From Syntrophaceae bacterium UBA5761 (GTDB taxonomy: Bacteria > Desulfobacterota > Syntrophia > Syntrophales > UBA4778), in the NCBI GenBank assembly GCA_002418885.1, contig DIEZ01000073.1, positions 11,999 to 21,232 on the forward strand: a stretch of DNA of 9,234 nucleotides, read 5' to 3'. A program made the translations under genes and the position numbers. Shown here piece by piece: positions 1 to 6,210 of this stretch (its first letter is position 1; each line of letters begins with the position of its first letter). The notes beneath the pieces were generated by a model. That model was not told where the DNA came from. It did no database searches and saw only the letters and a program-made list of their open reading frames with translations.

Positions 1-1
1 T

Positions 2-481
2 CCCGGAGACCTTCTGTTCGCCACGGGTTGTTTCGGGCGCTCGGTGCGGACAGGGCATCATCTGACCTTCAAGCCGCGCTGCCGTGAGGGGGAATGGCTG
101 GCGAGAAACGGCTATGCCCGGGCGATGATCGACGTAAGCGACGGCCTGCTTATCGACGCCCACCGCCTGTGCAGGTCTTCGGGAGTCGGTCTCCGGCTTG
201 AAACGGAGCGTATCCCCCGTCGCACCCCTGACACGACCCTGCGGGAGGCCCTTACGGACGGAGAGGATTATGAATTGCTCTTTGCGGTCGCGGGAAAAAA
301 GGCGGGACGTTTGCAGGGAACGTGGCCCTTCGTGGACGTGCCCCTCACGGAGATAGGGGTGTTCGCAGCCTGTGAGACCCCCTTCGTCTCAGGCTCGGAG
401 GGTTTGTTCCTTCCTATCGAGGGTTATGATCACTTCTCCTCTTTCCTCGGGGGCAAAGAAGGCGTGGGGGAAGGTTCTTGA
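2..481 (+). CDS. thiL: Thiamine-monophosphate kinase ThiL, C-terminal part (5' truncated by the window)
   Basis: ThiL phosphorylates thiamine monophosphate with ATP to give thiamine diphosphate, the last step of thiamine cofactor synthesis, in the cytosol. The open frame runs in from the left edge (frame 2) with no start needed; 159 codons are visible before TGA at 479-481. The first visible residues, PGDLLFATG, fit the conserved strand before the central ThiL/PurM-like hinge. The C-terminal lobe then shows AMIDVSDGL, a conserved motif of the family, then a Ser-Gly-rich stretch, then GEDYELLFAV, the most diagnostic ThiL motif, and finally GYDHF, where most family members end. A GTG at 44 is internal and not the start. 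About 14 residues follow the usual GYDHF end, and this tail is encoded in the 52 nt that overlap the opposing G5 gene. Family identity is secure; the N-terminal half lies outside the window. Confidence 0.93.
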   Translation, partial: PGDLLFATGCFGRSVRTGHHLTFKPRCREGEWLARNGYARAMIDVSDGLLIDAHRLCRSSGVGLRLETERIPRRTPDTTLREALTDGEDYELLFAVAGKKAGRLQGTWPFVDVPLTEIGVFAACETPFVSGSEGLFLPIEGYDHFSSFLGGKEGVGEGS

Positions 482-1128
482 ATCGGCTGCTCCTGAACGA
501 CCTTGCCGGTTCCCACTACCTCGATCCTTGTGACGGGCGGAGAAAGGACTTCCGAGTTGACCACGATCCTCTCCGTCTCCTTTCCGTCCACCAACTTTAC
601 CCGGTAAGTGATGCGCTCCTGCCCTTCTCGTCCTTCCTCTATGACCTTCACCGTCCCGGCAGGCAGACTGTCGTCGGGTCTCTGTTCTTTCCGGAACGGG
701 ATGGCCCGAAGCTCCGTCAGCGTGCGCTCCGATAGGACGGGTGCCGTCCCGACAAGCTCGATGTGTTGCCTCGGCTTTGAGAGGACTTCAACGCCCACGG
801 CCGTCCGTTCGATTTCCTTTCCGTCCACCATCCTTACCAGGTAGGTCACCAACTCGCGACCCTCGCGACCCGGCTGCACGACCTTGACTGCACCTCTGGG
901 CATGGTGCTGTCCGGTTTCTGTGTTTTCTGAAAGGGTACGACGCGAAGCTCCGTGACCATCTTTTCCGATACTTGCCGTTTTCTGTCGTCGTCTTTTCTA
1001 TCCGGCGACGCCTTTTCGCTTGCCTGAGCGGCGACGGTCGCGTCATCCCGTATCGCCTCCGCCCGCGAAGCAGAGGCGCCGGCGGTTGCAACGAACACAC
1101 AAAATACAATGACAAAAACCCTATGCAT
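430..1128 (-). CDS. Secreted protein with two tandem G5 domains
   Basis: This is a 232-residue exported protein. Residues 1-24 form a signal peptide (MHR, a VFVIVFCVFVATAGASA hydrophobic core, then an Ala-rich cleavage region near SRAEA). A charged linker (30-56) leads to two G5 domains at about 57-128 and 136-207. Both start TELR-x-x-PF, contain P(R/A)G-x-VKV and a GREG turn, then VDGKE-x-ER, and end (I/V)E-(L/V)VGT. A short Pro/Glu/Lys tail follows (PSPTPSLPPRKEEK). G5 domains occur in cell-wall proteins such as Rpf-type muralytic enzymes and streptococcal and staphylococcal surface proteins, and are linked to peptidoglycan or amino-sugar binding. No catalytic domain is visible, so a structural or wall-binding periplasmic role is inferred. 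The start at 1128 is chosen over an in-frame start at 1170 because AGGAGG lies 7 nt upstream and the signal peptide begins exactly there. The gene is divergent from the L,D-transpeptidase gene. Confidence 0.85.
   Translation of the reverse strand: MHRVFVIVFCVFVATAGASASRAEAIRDDATVAAQASEKASPDRKDDDRKRQVSEKMVTELRVVPFQKTQKPDSTMPRGAVKVVQPGREGRELVTYLVRMVDGKEIERTAVGVEVLSKPRQHIELVGTAPVLSERTLTELRAIPFRKEQRPDDSLPAGTVKVIEEGREGQERITYRVKLVDGKETERIVVNSEVLSPPVTRIEVVGTGKVVQEQPIQEPSPTPSLPPRKEEK
508..723 (-). repeat. G5 domain, copy 2 (C-terminal)
   Basis: This stretch encodes residues of about 136-207 of the G5 protein. It is homologous over its whole length to the stretch at 745-960. Shared landmarks are TELRAIPF, LPAGTVKV, EEGREGQE, VDGKETERIVV and RIEVVGT. 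The copies are clearly related at protein level but have diverged at DNA level, so the duplication is old. Confidence 0.85.
745..960 (-). repeat. G5 domain, copy 1 (N-terminal)
   Basis: This stretch encodes residues of about 57-128 of the G5 protein. Landmarks are TELRVVPF, MPRGAVKVV, PGREGRE, VDGKEIERTAV and HIELVGT, matching copy 2 position for position. A spacer of about seven residues separates the two copies. Confidence 0.85.
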
Positions 1129-1135
1129 GGCCGTG

Positions 1136-1141
1136 CCTCCT
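1136..1141 (-). promoter_or_regulatory. Ribosome binding site that fixes the G5 protein start
   Basis: The minus strand reads AGGAGG followed by 7 nt (CACGGCC) and ATG at 1128. This perfect Shine-Dalgarno site decides the start against the longer frame opening at 1170, whose extra 14 residues would precede and spoil the signal peptide. Confidence 0.85.
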
Positions 1142-1159
1142 GAGGTGTCTTGTTTCTCT

Positions 1160-1187
1160 TTTATCTGCAACTGGGGCCGGCAATCAA
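1160..1187 (-). promoter_or_regulatory. Candidate sigma-70-type promoter for the G5 gene
   Basis: On the minus strand TTGATT (1187-1182, 4 of 6 matches to TTGACA) is separated by 16 nt from GATAAA (1165-1160, 4 of 6 to TATAAT). Transcription would start near 1153, giving a leader of about 25 nt that contains the AGGAGG site. The match is modest. Confidence 0.3.
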
Positions 1188-1213
1188 GGATATTTTTCTC
1201 CTGCAGGAACCCC

Positions 1214-1242
1214 TTGCAGATTAGCGGAAAAGAAAATATAAG
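1214..1242 (+). promoter_or_regulatory. Candidate sigma-70-type promoter for the LdtD-type gene
   Basis: TTGCAG (1214-1219) and TATAAG (1237-1242) are separated by exactly 17 nt in the AT-rich divergent region. The -10 element matches 5 of 6 consensus bases, the -35 only 3 of 6. A start near 1249 would leave a leader of about 45 nt, which includes an AT-rich TTTAAATTAG stretch. The region 1129-1293 holds no gene. Confidence 0.4.
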
Positions 1243-1293
1243 TAACCATTTAAATTAGTTAAAGTCCGAAAAAGGGACGGCGGAAAGCAAGTC

Positions 1294-2985
1294 ATGCGCA
1301 GGGTTGCGGTCTTCTCAGCGGTTGTTATGGGTGTAGTGCTCCTCTTGGTCGTCGGACAGGGGATCGCATTGTATATGTCCGACCCGGCGACTCGATTGAT
1401 TCGCGACAGAATCCAGTACGTCGACGCTGCTGCCCTCGTCGAGGGTGAATTGCTTCACTGTCCTGACCTGGTCACGAAGTTTTATTCAGAAGGAGGTTAC
1501 CGGCCTGTCTGGTCTTCGGAAAAGTTTGTAACGCCGAAGGCAGAGGCGTTTCTCACTGTCCTCCGCGGGGCAGACGATGAGGGACTGAATCCGGAAGATT
1601 ATCATCTGGCGAAGATCGAATCCCTGATCAGGCAGTGGCGGAATGGGGACCGGCAGGTCGATAAGCGTGTCAACCTCGACCTCCTTCTGACGGACACCTT
1701 CATCGCTTTTGGACGCCATGTCAGGAACGGACGCGTAGATCCCCGAACGGTCTACCCAGATTGGTATAACTTTCCTCGACGAGAAAACGGCGATGGAGAA
1801 ATCATCGATGCCCTGAAACAGGATGAGTTGGGAAAGGCATTGAAGGTCATTCAGCCGACCGATTCGGGGTACGAAAAGCTCCGGGAAGCTTTCCTTCGAT
1901 ACCGAAGCATAGAAGAACGGGGTGGATGGCCGTCCGTGCCCGGCGGACCTAAGCTGAAAGCGGGTGACCGGGACGACCGGATCCTTTTGCTCTGGAAGCG
2001 TCTCTTCCTTTCCGGCGACCTTGGCGACGGTGCGGAGGGAGGAAATCTCTTTGACGAAAAGCTCGAACGGGCACTGCGGTTGTTCCAGTCAAGGCATGGC
2101 CTCATTGCGGACGGTGTCCTGGGCGCATCGACTGTAGAAGAGCTCAATATCCCCGTCAAGAAGAGGGTCAGGCAACTCAGGCTCAACCTTGAACGGATGC
2201 GGTGGTTGCCCCGGGCGCTCGGCGACCGTTACATTTTCGTGAATCTGGCCGATTTCAGCCTGGAGGTCGTAGAGAAGGATAAGACCGTTATGGCAATGCG
2301 CATAATCGTGGGCAGGGACGAGGATGACCAACGCACCTTCGTCTTCACGGGCAACGTCACTTACCTGGAGATCAACCCCTTCTGGAATGTGCCGGAGAGC
2401 ATCGCCGTAAATGAAATCATCCCGAAGCTGAAGGATGATCCGCATTACCTGTCTTCCCGGGGCATCAGGATTATCGACGGCTGGAGCGAACCGGCGAAGG
2501 AGGTCGACCCGGAAAGCATAGACTGGGAATCCCTCGACCCCGGACAATTCCGTTACCGACTCCGCCAGGATCCCGGGTCCCGGAACCCTCTCGGCCGGGT
2601 AAAATTCATGTTTCCCAATGAATTCAGTATCTATCTTCACGATACCCCCGACCGGCAACTCTTCGAGAGGGCACGAAGGACCTTCAGCCACGGCTGCATC
2701 CGCATCGAAAAGCCCCTCGACCTCGCTGTCTATCTCCTGAAAGGTTATTCCGATTGGAAAAGGGAAGATATCCTCCGGGCGATAGCTTCGCGGCAAAGGC
2801 AAGTGATCACACTGCCGGAGCCCGTGCCTATATACATTTTCTACCTAACGGCATGGGTCGACCGCGGCGGCCTCGTCCATTTTTGCCGGGATGTTTACAG
2901 TGGAGACAGGATACTCGAGCAGGCTATGAACTATAGACCTGGGCGGCGAGCGCAGCTGCCCGGCCGTGCGAAATTTTCAGGCTGA
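1294..2985 (+). CDS. YcbB/LdtD-type murein L,D-transpeptidase
   Basis: The 563-residue protein is predicted to form 3-3 (mDAP-mDAP) cross-links in periplasmic peptidoglycan, the reaction of E. coli LdtD (615 residues). Residues 5-27 are an N-terminal membrane anchor or uncleaved signal. An alpha-helical scaffold follows with the family sequence GYRPVW and later GLNPEDY. A peptidoglycan-binding domain-1 module lies at about 249-287 (ALRLFQSRHGL-x-ADGVLG-x-ST). The YkuD catalytic domain spans about 312-490, with NPFWNVPESIA, IYLHD (His449) and SHGCIRI, in which Cys468 is the predicted nucleophile. All core catalytic residues are present. The ATG start is supported by a weak GGAAAG site 6 nt upstream and by the hydrophobic N terminus beginning immediately after it. 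It lies just upstream of a second YkuD-fold gene that has its own promoter. The family is certain; the exact cross-linking specificity is inferred. Confidence 0.93.
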   Translation: MRRVAVFSAVVMGVVLLLVVGQGIALYMSDPATRLIRDRIQYVDAAALVEGELLHCPDLVTKFYSEGGYRPVWSSEKFVTPKAEAFLTVLRGADDEGLNPEDYHLAKIESLIRQWRNGDRQVDKRVNLDLLLTDTFIAFGRHVRNGRVDPRTVYPDWYNFPRRENGDGEIIDALKQDELGKALKVIQPTDSGYEKLREAFLRYRSIEERGGWPSVPGGPKLKAGDRDDRILLLWKRLFLSGDLGDGAEGGNLFDEKLERALRLFQSRHGLIADGVLGASTVEELNIPVKKRVRQLRLNLERMRWLPRALGDRYIFVNLADFSLEVVEKDKTVMAMRIIVGRDEDDQRTFVFTGNVTYLEINPFWNVPESIAVNEIIPKLKDDPHYLSSRGIRIIDGWSEPAKEVDPESIDWESLDPGQFRYRLRQDPGSRNPLGRVKFMFPNEFSIYLHDTPDRQLFERARRTFSHGCIRIEKPLDLAVYLLKGYSDWKREDILRAIASRQRQVITLPEPVPIYIFYLTAWVDRGGLVHFCRDVYSGDRILEQAMNYRPGRRAQLPGRAKFSG

Positions 2986-3002
2986 GGGTGTCGTTAGTTT
3001 TC

Positions 3003-3031
3003 TTGACAAAATCGTAAAATTACGGTTTAAA
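3003..3031 (+). promoter_or_regulatory. Sigma-70-type promoter for the Csd6-like/Csd4-like/TPR operon
   Basis: A perfect TTGACA (3003-3008) is followed after 17 nt by TTTAAA (3026-3031, 4 of 6 matches). It lies in the 83-nt gap between the LdtD-type stop codon and the next ATG at 3069. The predicted start near 3038 gives a leader of about 31 nt. This suggests the downstream trimming genes can be expressed independently of the LdtD-type gene. Confidence 0.55.
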
Positions 3032-3068
3032 GCGACACAGCTTCTATTGAGGTTCGGTCGGCCCGAAG

Positions 3069-4316
3069 ATGAAGAATGCGAGATCATATCAGTCCCCTTC
3101 ATTCAACAAGTACCCATCCAGCTACATCTACCTGAAACATTCTCATCTAAAACTCGCCGCCATCGGCTTTGCCGTGTTGCTGCTCAGCATCGCAGCCCTC
3201 GTTTATTTGTTGATTCGTGGAGAGATGAAGAATCGGGCGCTGATCGACCTGGTCGCCCAGACAGGTCAACGGTTGGACGCGATAGATAAATCCCTGGGAG
3301 AAAAGGACCTGCAGAAGGCTTTCGGTGAACTCCATGAGGTTAAAAAGCAGGTCGCCGTGGTGTTGAAGCCGCAGCCGCAGGCCGAGAAGCCCGTCGCGCC
3401 TGTCGCTTCGGTGGAAGCGCCGGCACAGAAAAAGGTCCTTCAGCCACAGGCTTCGGTTTCCCCCCCGGACCTTTCTCAGGAGATACCTTATCCCTTCGTC
3501 TTTGCGGGAGAAGGGGAAAATGCGCTCGTCTGTGAAAAGGAAACGAAGACCCTCTATGTTTTCCGAAAAAGCGGGGGTAAGTGGACCCTTGTCAAGGCTT
3601 ATCCCTGCCTGACCGGCGCCAACCAGCAGGACAAGAGAAAAAACGGCGACTTAGCGACTCCCCTGGGCACGTATCTCTTTCTTCGGTTCATTCCCGGGAA
3701 GAACCTCGCGGAGAATTACGGGTTCGGGGCTTATGTCCTCAACTACCCCAATTTCACCGACCGGAGGGAAGGGAGGGATGGTGCAGGAATCTGGCTTCAC
3801 GGTCACAGCGCAGGGAAGAGCCTCGGCGATCAAATCGTGAATACGAAGGGATGCATCGTGGTGAGTAACGACGCCCTGAAAGAAATGAGCCAGTACCTCA
3901 AGCCGAGGGGAACGGCGATCGCGGTCGTCAACAAGCTGTCCTATACAAAACCCTCCTCTCAGGAGGCTCTCTCTAAAGAACTTCACGGTTTTATCGAGTC
4001 CTGGAGGCGGGCCTGGGAGAGCCGGGATGTTCGTAAGTACATGAGCCATTATGCGCCCGAGTTTGTGAGCGCCGACGGGATGGGGTACCAGGCCTTCAAA
4101 AAGCATAAAGAAAGGGTGAACAGCGGCAAGAAGTTCATCCGCGTGACGACGGAAGACCTTATGATTCTGCTGCCGCAGGAGCGGGAGGGAAAAATCGCGA
4201 TTGCACGGTTTAACCAAAAATACCAGTCGAACAACTTTAAGACGGAATCGAACAAGATTCTTTATCTGAAAAAAGGGCAGGGGGGATGGCAGATCATCGG
4301 CGAATCCTCATTCTAA
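3069..4316 (+). CDS. Csd6/Pgp2-like YkuD-fold peptidase with C-terminal NTF2-like domain
   Basis: This is a 415-residue periplasm-facing enzyme. Residues 29-50 form a single membrane anchor (LAAIGFAVLLLSIAALVYLL). A short, probably coiled region (55-98) and a Pro/Ala/Gln-rich linker (99-138) follow. The YkuD catalytic domain is at about 150-290, with TPLGTY, the active-site segment LHGHS (His244) and KGCIVVSN (nucleophile Cys262). A second domain at about 297-415 starts FIESWRRAWESRDVRKYMSHY and ends GGWQIIGESSF, a typical NTF2/SnoaL-like fold. This order (anchor, YkuD, NTF2-like) is that of Helicobacter Csd6, Campylobacter Pgp2 and Bdellovibrio Bd1075, which act as L,D-carboxypeptidases turning tetrapeptides into tripeptides. 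That activity is inferred; an L,D-transpeptidase role is the alternative. The start at 3069 has only a poor Shine-Dalgarno site, but the next Met (53) would remove the anchor. The 3' end overlaps the next gene by 31 nt, suggesting translational coupling. Confidence 0.85.
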   Translation: MKNARSYQSPSFNKYPSSYIYLKHSHLKLAAIGFAVLLLSIAALVYLLIRGEMKNRALIDLVAQTGQRLDAIDKSLGEKDLQKAFGELHEVKKQVAVVLKPQPQAEKPVAPVASVEAPAQKKVLQPQASVSPPDLSQEIPYPFVFAGEGENALVCEKETKTLYVFRKSGGKWTLVKAYPCLTGANQQDKRKNGDLATPLGTYLFLRFIPGKNLAENYGFGAYVLNYPNFTDRREGRDGAGIWLHGHSAGKSLGDQIVNTKGCIVVSNDALKEMSQYLKPRGTAIAVVNKLSYTKPSSQEALSKELHGFIESWRRAWESRDVRKYMSHYAPEFVSADGMGYQAFKKHKERVNSGKKFIRVTTEDLMILLPQEREGKIAIARFNQKYQSNNFKTESNKILYLKKGQGGWQIIGESSF

Positions 4317-5215
4317 CCCTTTCGGTCTTTGCGTTAATCTTTCTCATCCTATTCATCGCCGACACCCTGAGCGAGGAAAAAAATATAACGGCGGACAAAG
4401 GAGCGTCCGGCATCCAGGTAAAGCGTTTTTTTGCGGGAACTCCACAGGAAGTGACGGTGTACTTTTTGCGGGGTAGGGAAGAGGGACCGACGCTGCTGAT
4501 CTTCGGCGGCATTCACGGCGACGAGAAGGGCGGTTATCTCGCGGCTGACCGTTACACAAACCTGAACGTCAGGAAAGGAAGCCTGGTGGTCGTCCCCCGT
4601 TTAAACCTTTCGGCGATCAGAAAAGAAAGGCGGGAGGGTATCGACGGCGACATGAACCGGCTGTTTCATCTGCCCGACGACAGTCGGGCCCTGCAAGATT
4701 CGAAGGTCGTCAACCTGGCCAAGTCCTTGATCAAGGACGCCGACTATGTCCTCAACGTGCACCAGGGCGATGGGTTCTATTCGCCCCGATGGGTTTCCCA
4801 TAAGCGTAATCCCTCGAAGTGGGGACAGTGCAACGTCATCGACGCGTCGAGTTTCGACCTGCCGAACGGACAGAGGCTCGAATTGGAGGGGTTTGCCAAG
4901 GCCGTTGCAGCGAGGGCGAACCGAAAGATAGAAGACAGCAGGTATCACTTTCTCGTGAACAACACGAACACGGCTGCGGGGCAATCACGCCACAAGGAAC
5001 AGCGCAAATCCCTGACTTATTATGCGCTATCACGGCACAACAAGGTTGCCCTCGGGCTGGAGGCGACGAAAAACTGTTCCCTACCGGAAGCTGTTGCTTT
5101 TCTTACGGCCGTCATCAATTCCGCGATAGAAGAGGCGGGCCTTTCCGTTGCGCAACTTCCTTCGGAGTCGCCATACCACATCCGCGCCGAGTGGCAGATG
5201 GCAAAGGGCGAATAA
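4286..5215 (+). CDS. Csd4/Pgp1-like (M14/M99-type) zinc carboxypeptidase
   Basis: This is a 309-residue predicted metallocarboxypeptidase. Residues 6-27 are a hydrophobic anchor or signal (RILILTLSVFALIFLILFIA), placing the domain in the periplasm. The zinc site is visible as GGIHGDE (His77, Glu80) and LNVHQGDGFY (His159). DMNRLF (Asn124-Arg125) fits the substrate-carboxylate-binding Asn-Arg pair of the M14 fold, and Glu259 in LGLEATK is the likely general base. The GDGFYSPRW stretch resembles M99 enzymes such as Helicobacter Csd4 and Campylobacter Pgp1, which remove mDAP from tripeptide stems to leave dipeptides. It is shorter than Csd4 (438 residues) and seems to lack that protein's C-terminal beta domains. 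As I recall, Csd4 uses Gln in place of the first zinc His; here the canonical His is kept. ATG 4286 lies inside the 3' end of the Csd6-like gene behind a G-rich GGGCAGGGGGG run. A general aspartoacylase-like M14 hydrolase is the alternative. Confidence 0.82.
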   Translation: MADHRRILILTLSVFALIFLILFIADTLSEEKNITADKGASGIQVKRFFAGTPQEVTVYFLRGREEGPTLLIFGGIHGDEKGGYLAADRYTNLNVRKGSLVVVPRLNLSAIRKERREGIDGDMNRLFHLPDDSRALQDSKVVNLAKSLIKDADYVLNVHQGDGFYSPRWVSHKRNPSKWGQCNVIDASSFDLPNGQRLELEGFAKAVAARANRKIEDSRYHFLVNNTNTAAGQSRHKEQRKSLTYYALSRHNKVALGLEATKNCSLPEAVAFLTAVINSAIEEAGLSVAQLPSESPYHIRAEWQMAKGE

Positions 5216-5254
5216 ACGATGTATTACGGCACATAACACTACAGCCGAAACGGC

Positions 5255-5260
5255 AGGAAG
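5255..5260 (+). promoter_or_regulatory. Ribosome binding site that fixes the TPR protein start
   Basis: AGGAAG lies 10 nt before ATG 5271. The open frame extends upstream to 5148 inside the carboxypeptidase gene, but those residues show no TPR pattern and no ribosome site, so 5271 is the better start. A second ATG at 5277 is possible. The gap 5216-5270 holds nothing else recognisable. Confidence 0.6.
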
Positions 5261-5270
5261 CGGGACGCAT

Positions 5271-6206
5271 ATGACGATGACAGATGAAAAATACAGGCTC
5301 GCCGAAAAGTTGATGCAGGAAAAGCGCTACGACGAGGCAGTCGCTCTCTACGAAGAGCTGACCAGACTGAATCCGGGAGAGGATTCTCACCGTCTGGCCC
5401 TGGCCTGGGCCTATAAGGACAGCGGATGCCTCGACGAGGCAGTCGCCCTTTTCGAGGAACTTCTGGAAAAAGAGCTTTCGAGAAAGCTCTTCACCGGTTT
5501 CGCCTTTGACGACCTCGTGAAGATTTTCAGGGAAGAGAAGCAATACGACCGGATGATACAAATCTGCGAGAGGGCCGTTTCGGCGCAGCCGGACGACGTG
5601 AGCCTCCTATTTACCTTGGGGGACGCCTATCTCGCCGGCGGATTCCCCGTCAAGGCCATCGACGTTTTCAAGAAGATCATCATGATGGACCCGGACGCCT
5701 CATCCTTCATGGGCCTCGGGAATGCCCAAGTCGCAGCGGGGGACTTTGAAGGAGCGGAAGAGGCCTACGAGCAGGCCGGGAGCTTCGACCCGTCTTCCAG
5801 CGACGTTTACTACAACCGGTTGGGTATGGCCTATCTTAGGGCGGGCTATTTCGACCGCGCTGAGATGGCCTTCCGAAAGGCCATCGACTGCAACTCCACG
5901 CAGCCGATCTACTATTGCAACATGGGCGATGCCTTGGCCATGGAAGGGCGGCTGGACGAAGCCGAGGCGGTGTACGAGGAGGCTGCGGCGATCAACCCCG
6001 GGTCACGGGGTGTTTACCTTAACCGTCTCGGAAACACCCTACACCGCGAAAAACGTTACCTGCAGGCGATCCGGGTTTTCAAGAAAGCCCTCGAAGAAGA
6101 ACCGAAAAACCCCTTCTACCATATGCACCTTGCCCGTTCCTACGAAGCGGCCGGTTTCCCGGAAGAAGCAAGGAGAGAAAACGAAAAGGCTCAATCGTTG
6201 AAGTAG
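5271..6206 (+). CDS. Tetratricopeptide repeat protein, about nine TPRs
   Basis: This is a 311-residue protein made almost wholly of TPR units of about 34 residues. Units begin near residues 4 (EKYRLAEKLMQEKRYDEA), 38, 72, 110, 144, 178, 213, 248 and 282. The Ala/Gly/Tyr pattern is clear, for example LGDAYLAGGFPVKAIDVFKK, LGMAYLRAGYFDRAEMAF and MGDALAMEGRLDEAEAVY. The third unit (about 72-109) is the most divergent. There is no signal peptide or membrane segment, so it is predicted to be cytosolic, unlike the two periplasmic enzymes encoded just upstream. TPR arrays form superhelical scaffolds for protein-protein contact, and no enzymatic domain is present. It begins 55 nt after the carboxypeptidase stop on the same strand and is probably co-transcribed. 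A role organising the cell-wall enzymes, or the pili encoded opposite, is possible but not shown by the sequence. Confidence 0.88.
   Translation: MTMTDEKYRLAEKLMQEKRYDEAVALYEELTRLNPGEDSHRLALAWAYKDSGCLDEAVALFEELLEKELSRKLFTGFAFDDLVKIFREEKQYDRMIQICERAVSAQPDDVSLLFTLGDAYLAGGFPVKAIDVFKKIIMMDPDASSFMGLGNAQVAAGDFEGAEEAYEQAGSFDPSSSDVYYNRLGMAYLRAGYFDRAEMAFRKAIDCNSTQPIYYCNMGDALAMEGRLDEAEAVYEEAAAINPGSRGVYLNRLGNTLHREKRYLQAIRVFKKALEEEPKNPFYHMHLARSYEAAGFPEEARRENEKAQSLK
5470..5491 (+). repeat. Perfect inverted repeat inside the TPR gene (10-bp arms, 2-nt centre)
   Basis: AAGAGCTTTC (5470-5479) is followed by GA and then by its exact reverse complement GAAAGCTCTT (5482-5491). In RNA it would fold as nine base pairs with a CGAG tetraloop. 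It lies in the coding region between the second and third TPR units (codons for KELSRKLF) and has no T-tract after it, so it does not look like a terminator. Chance arising from coding sequence is possible. Confidence 0.7.
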
Positions 6207-6210
6207 GTTG

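Noticed and set aside
2089..2802. A 237-codon open frame on the minus strand inside the LdtD-type gene
   Set aside because: It is wholly antisense to a conserved catalytic domain and its translation has no family features.
2966..3289. A 107-codon plus-strand frame starting within the LdtD-type gene's end
   Set aside because: It overlaps the Csd6-like gene in another frame, covers its promoter, and its product looks like no family.
3952..3966. CCTCCT-CTC-AGGAGG, a short inverted repeat containing a perfect Shine-Dalgarno sequence
   Set aside because: It lies in coding sequence at the linker between the two domains. No suitable start codon follows within range, so an internal translation start is not supported.
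3651..4217. A 188-codon minus-strand frame inside the Csd6-like gene
   Set aside because: It is antisense to the YkuD and NTF2-like domains, with no domain match and no ribosome site recognised.
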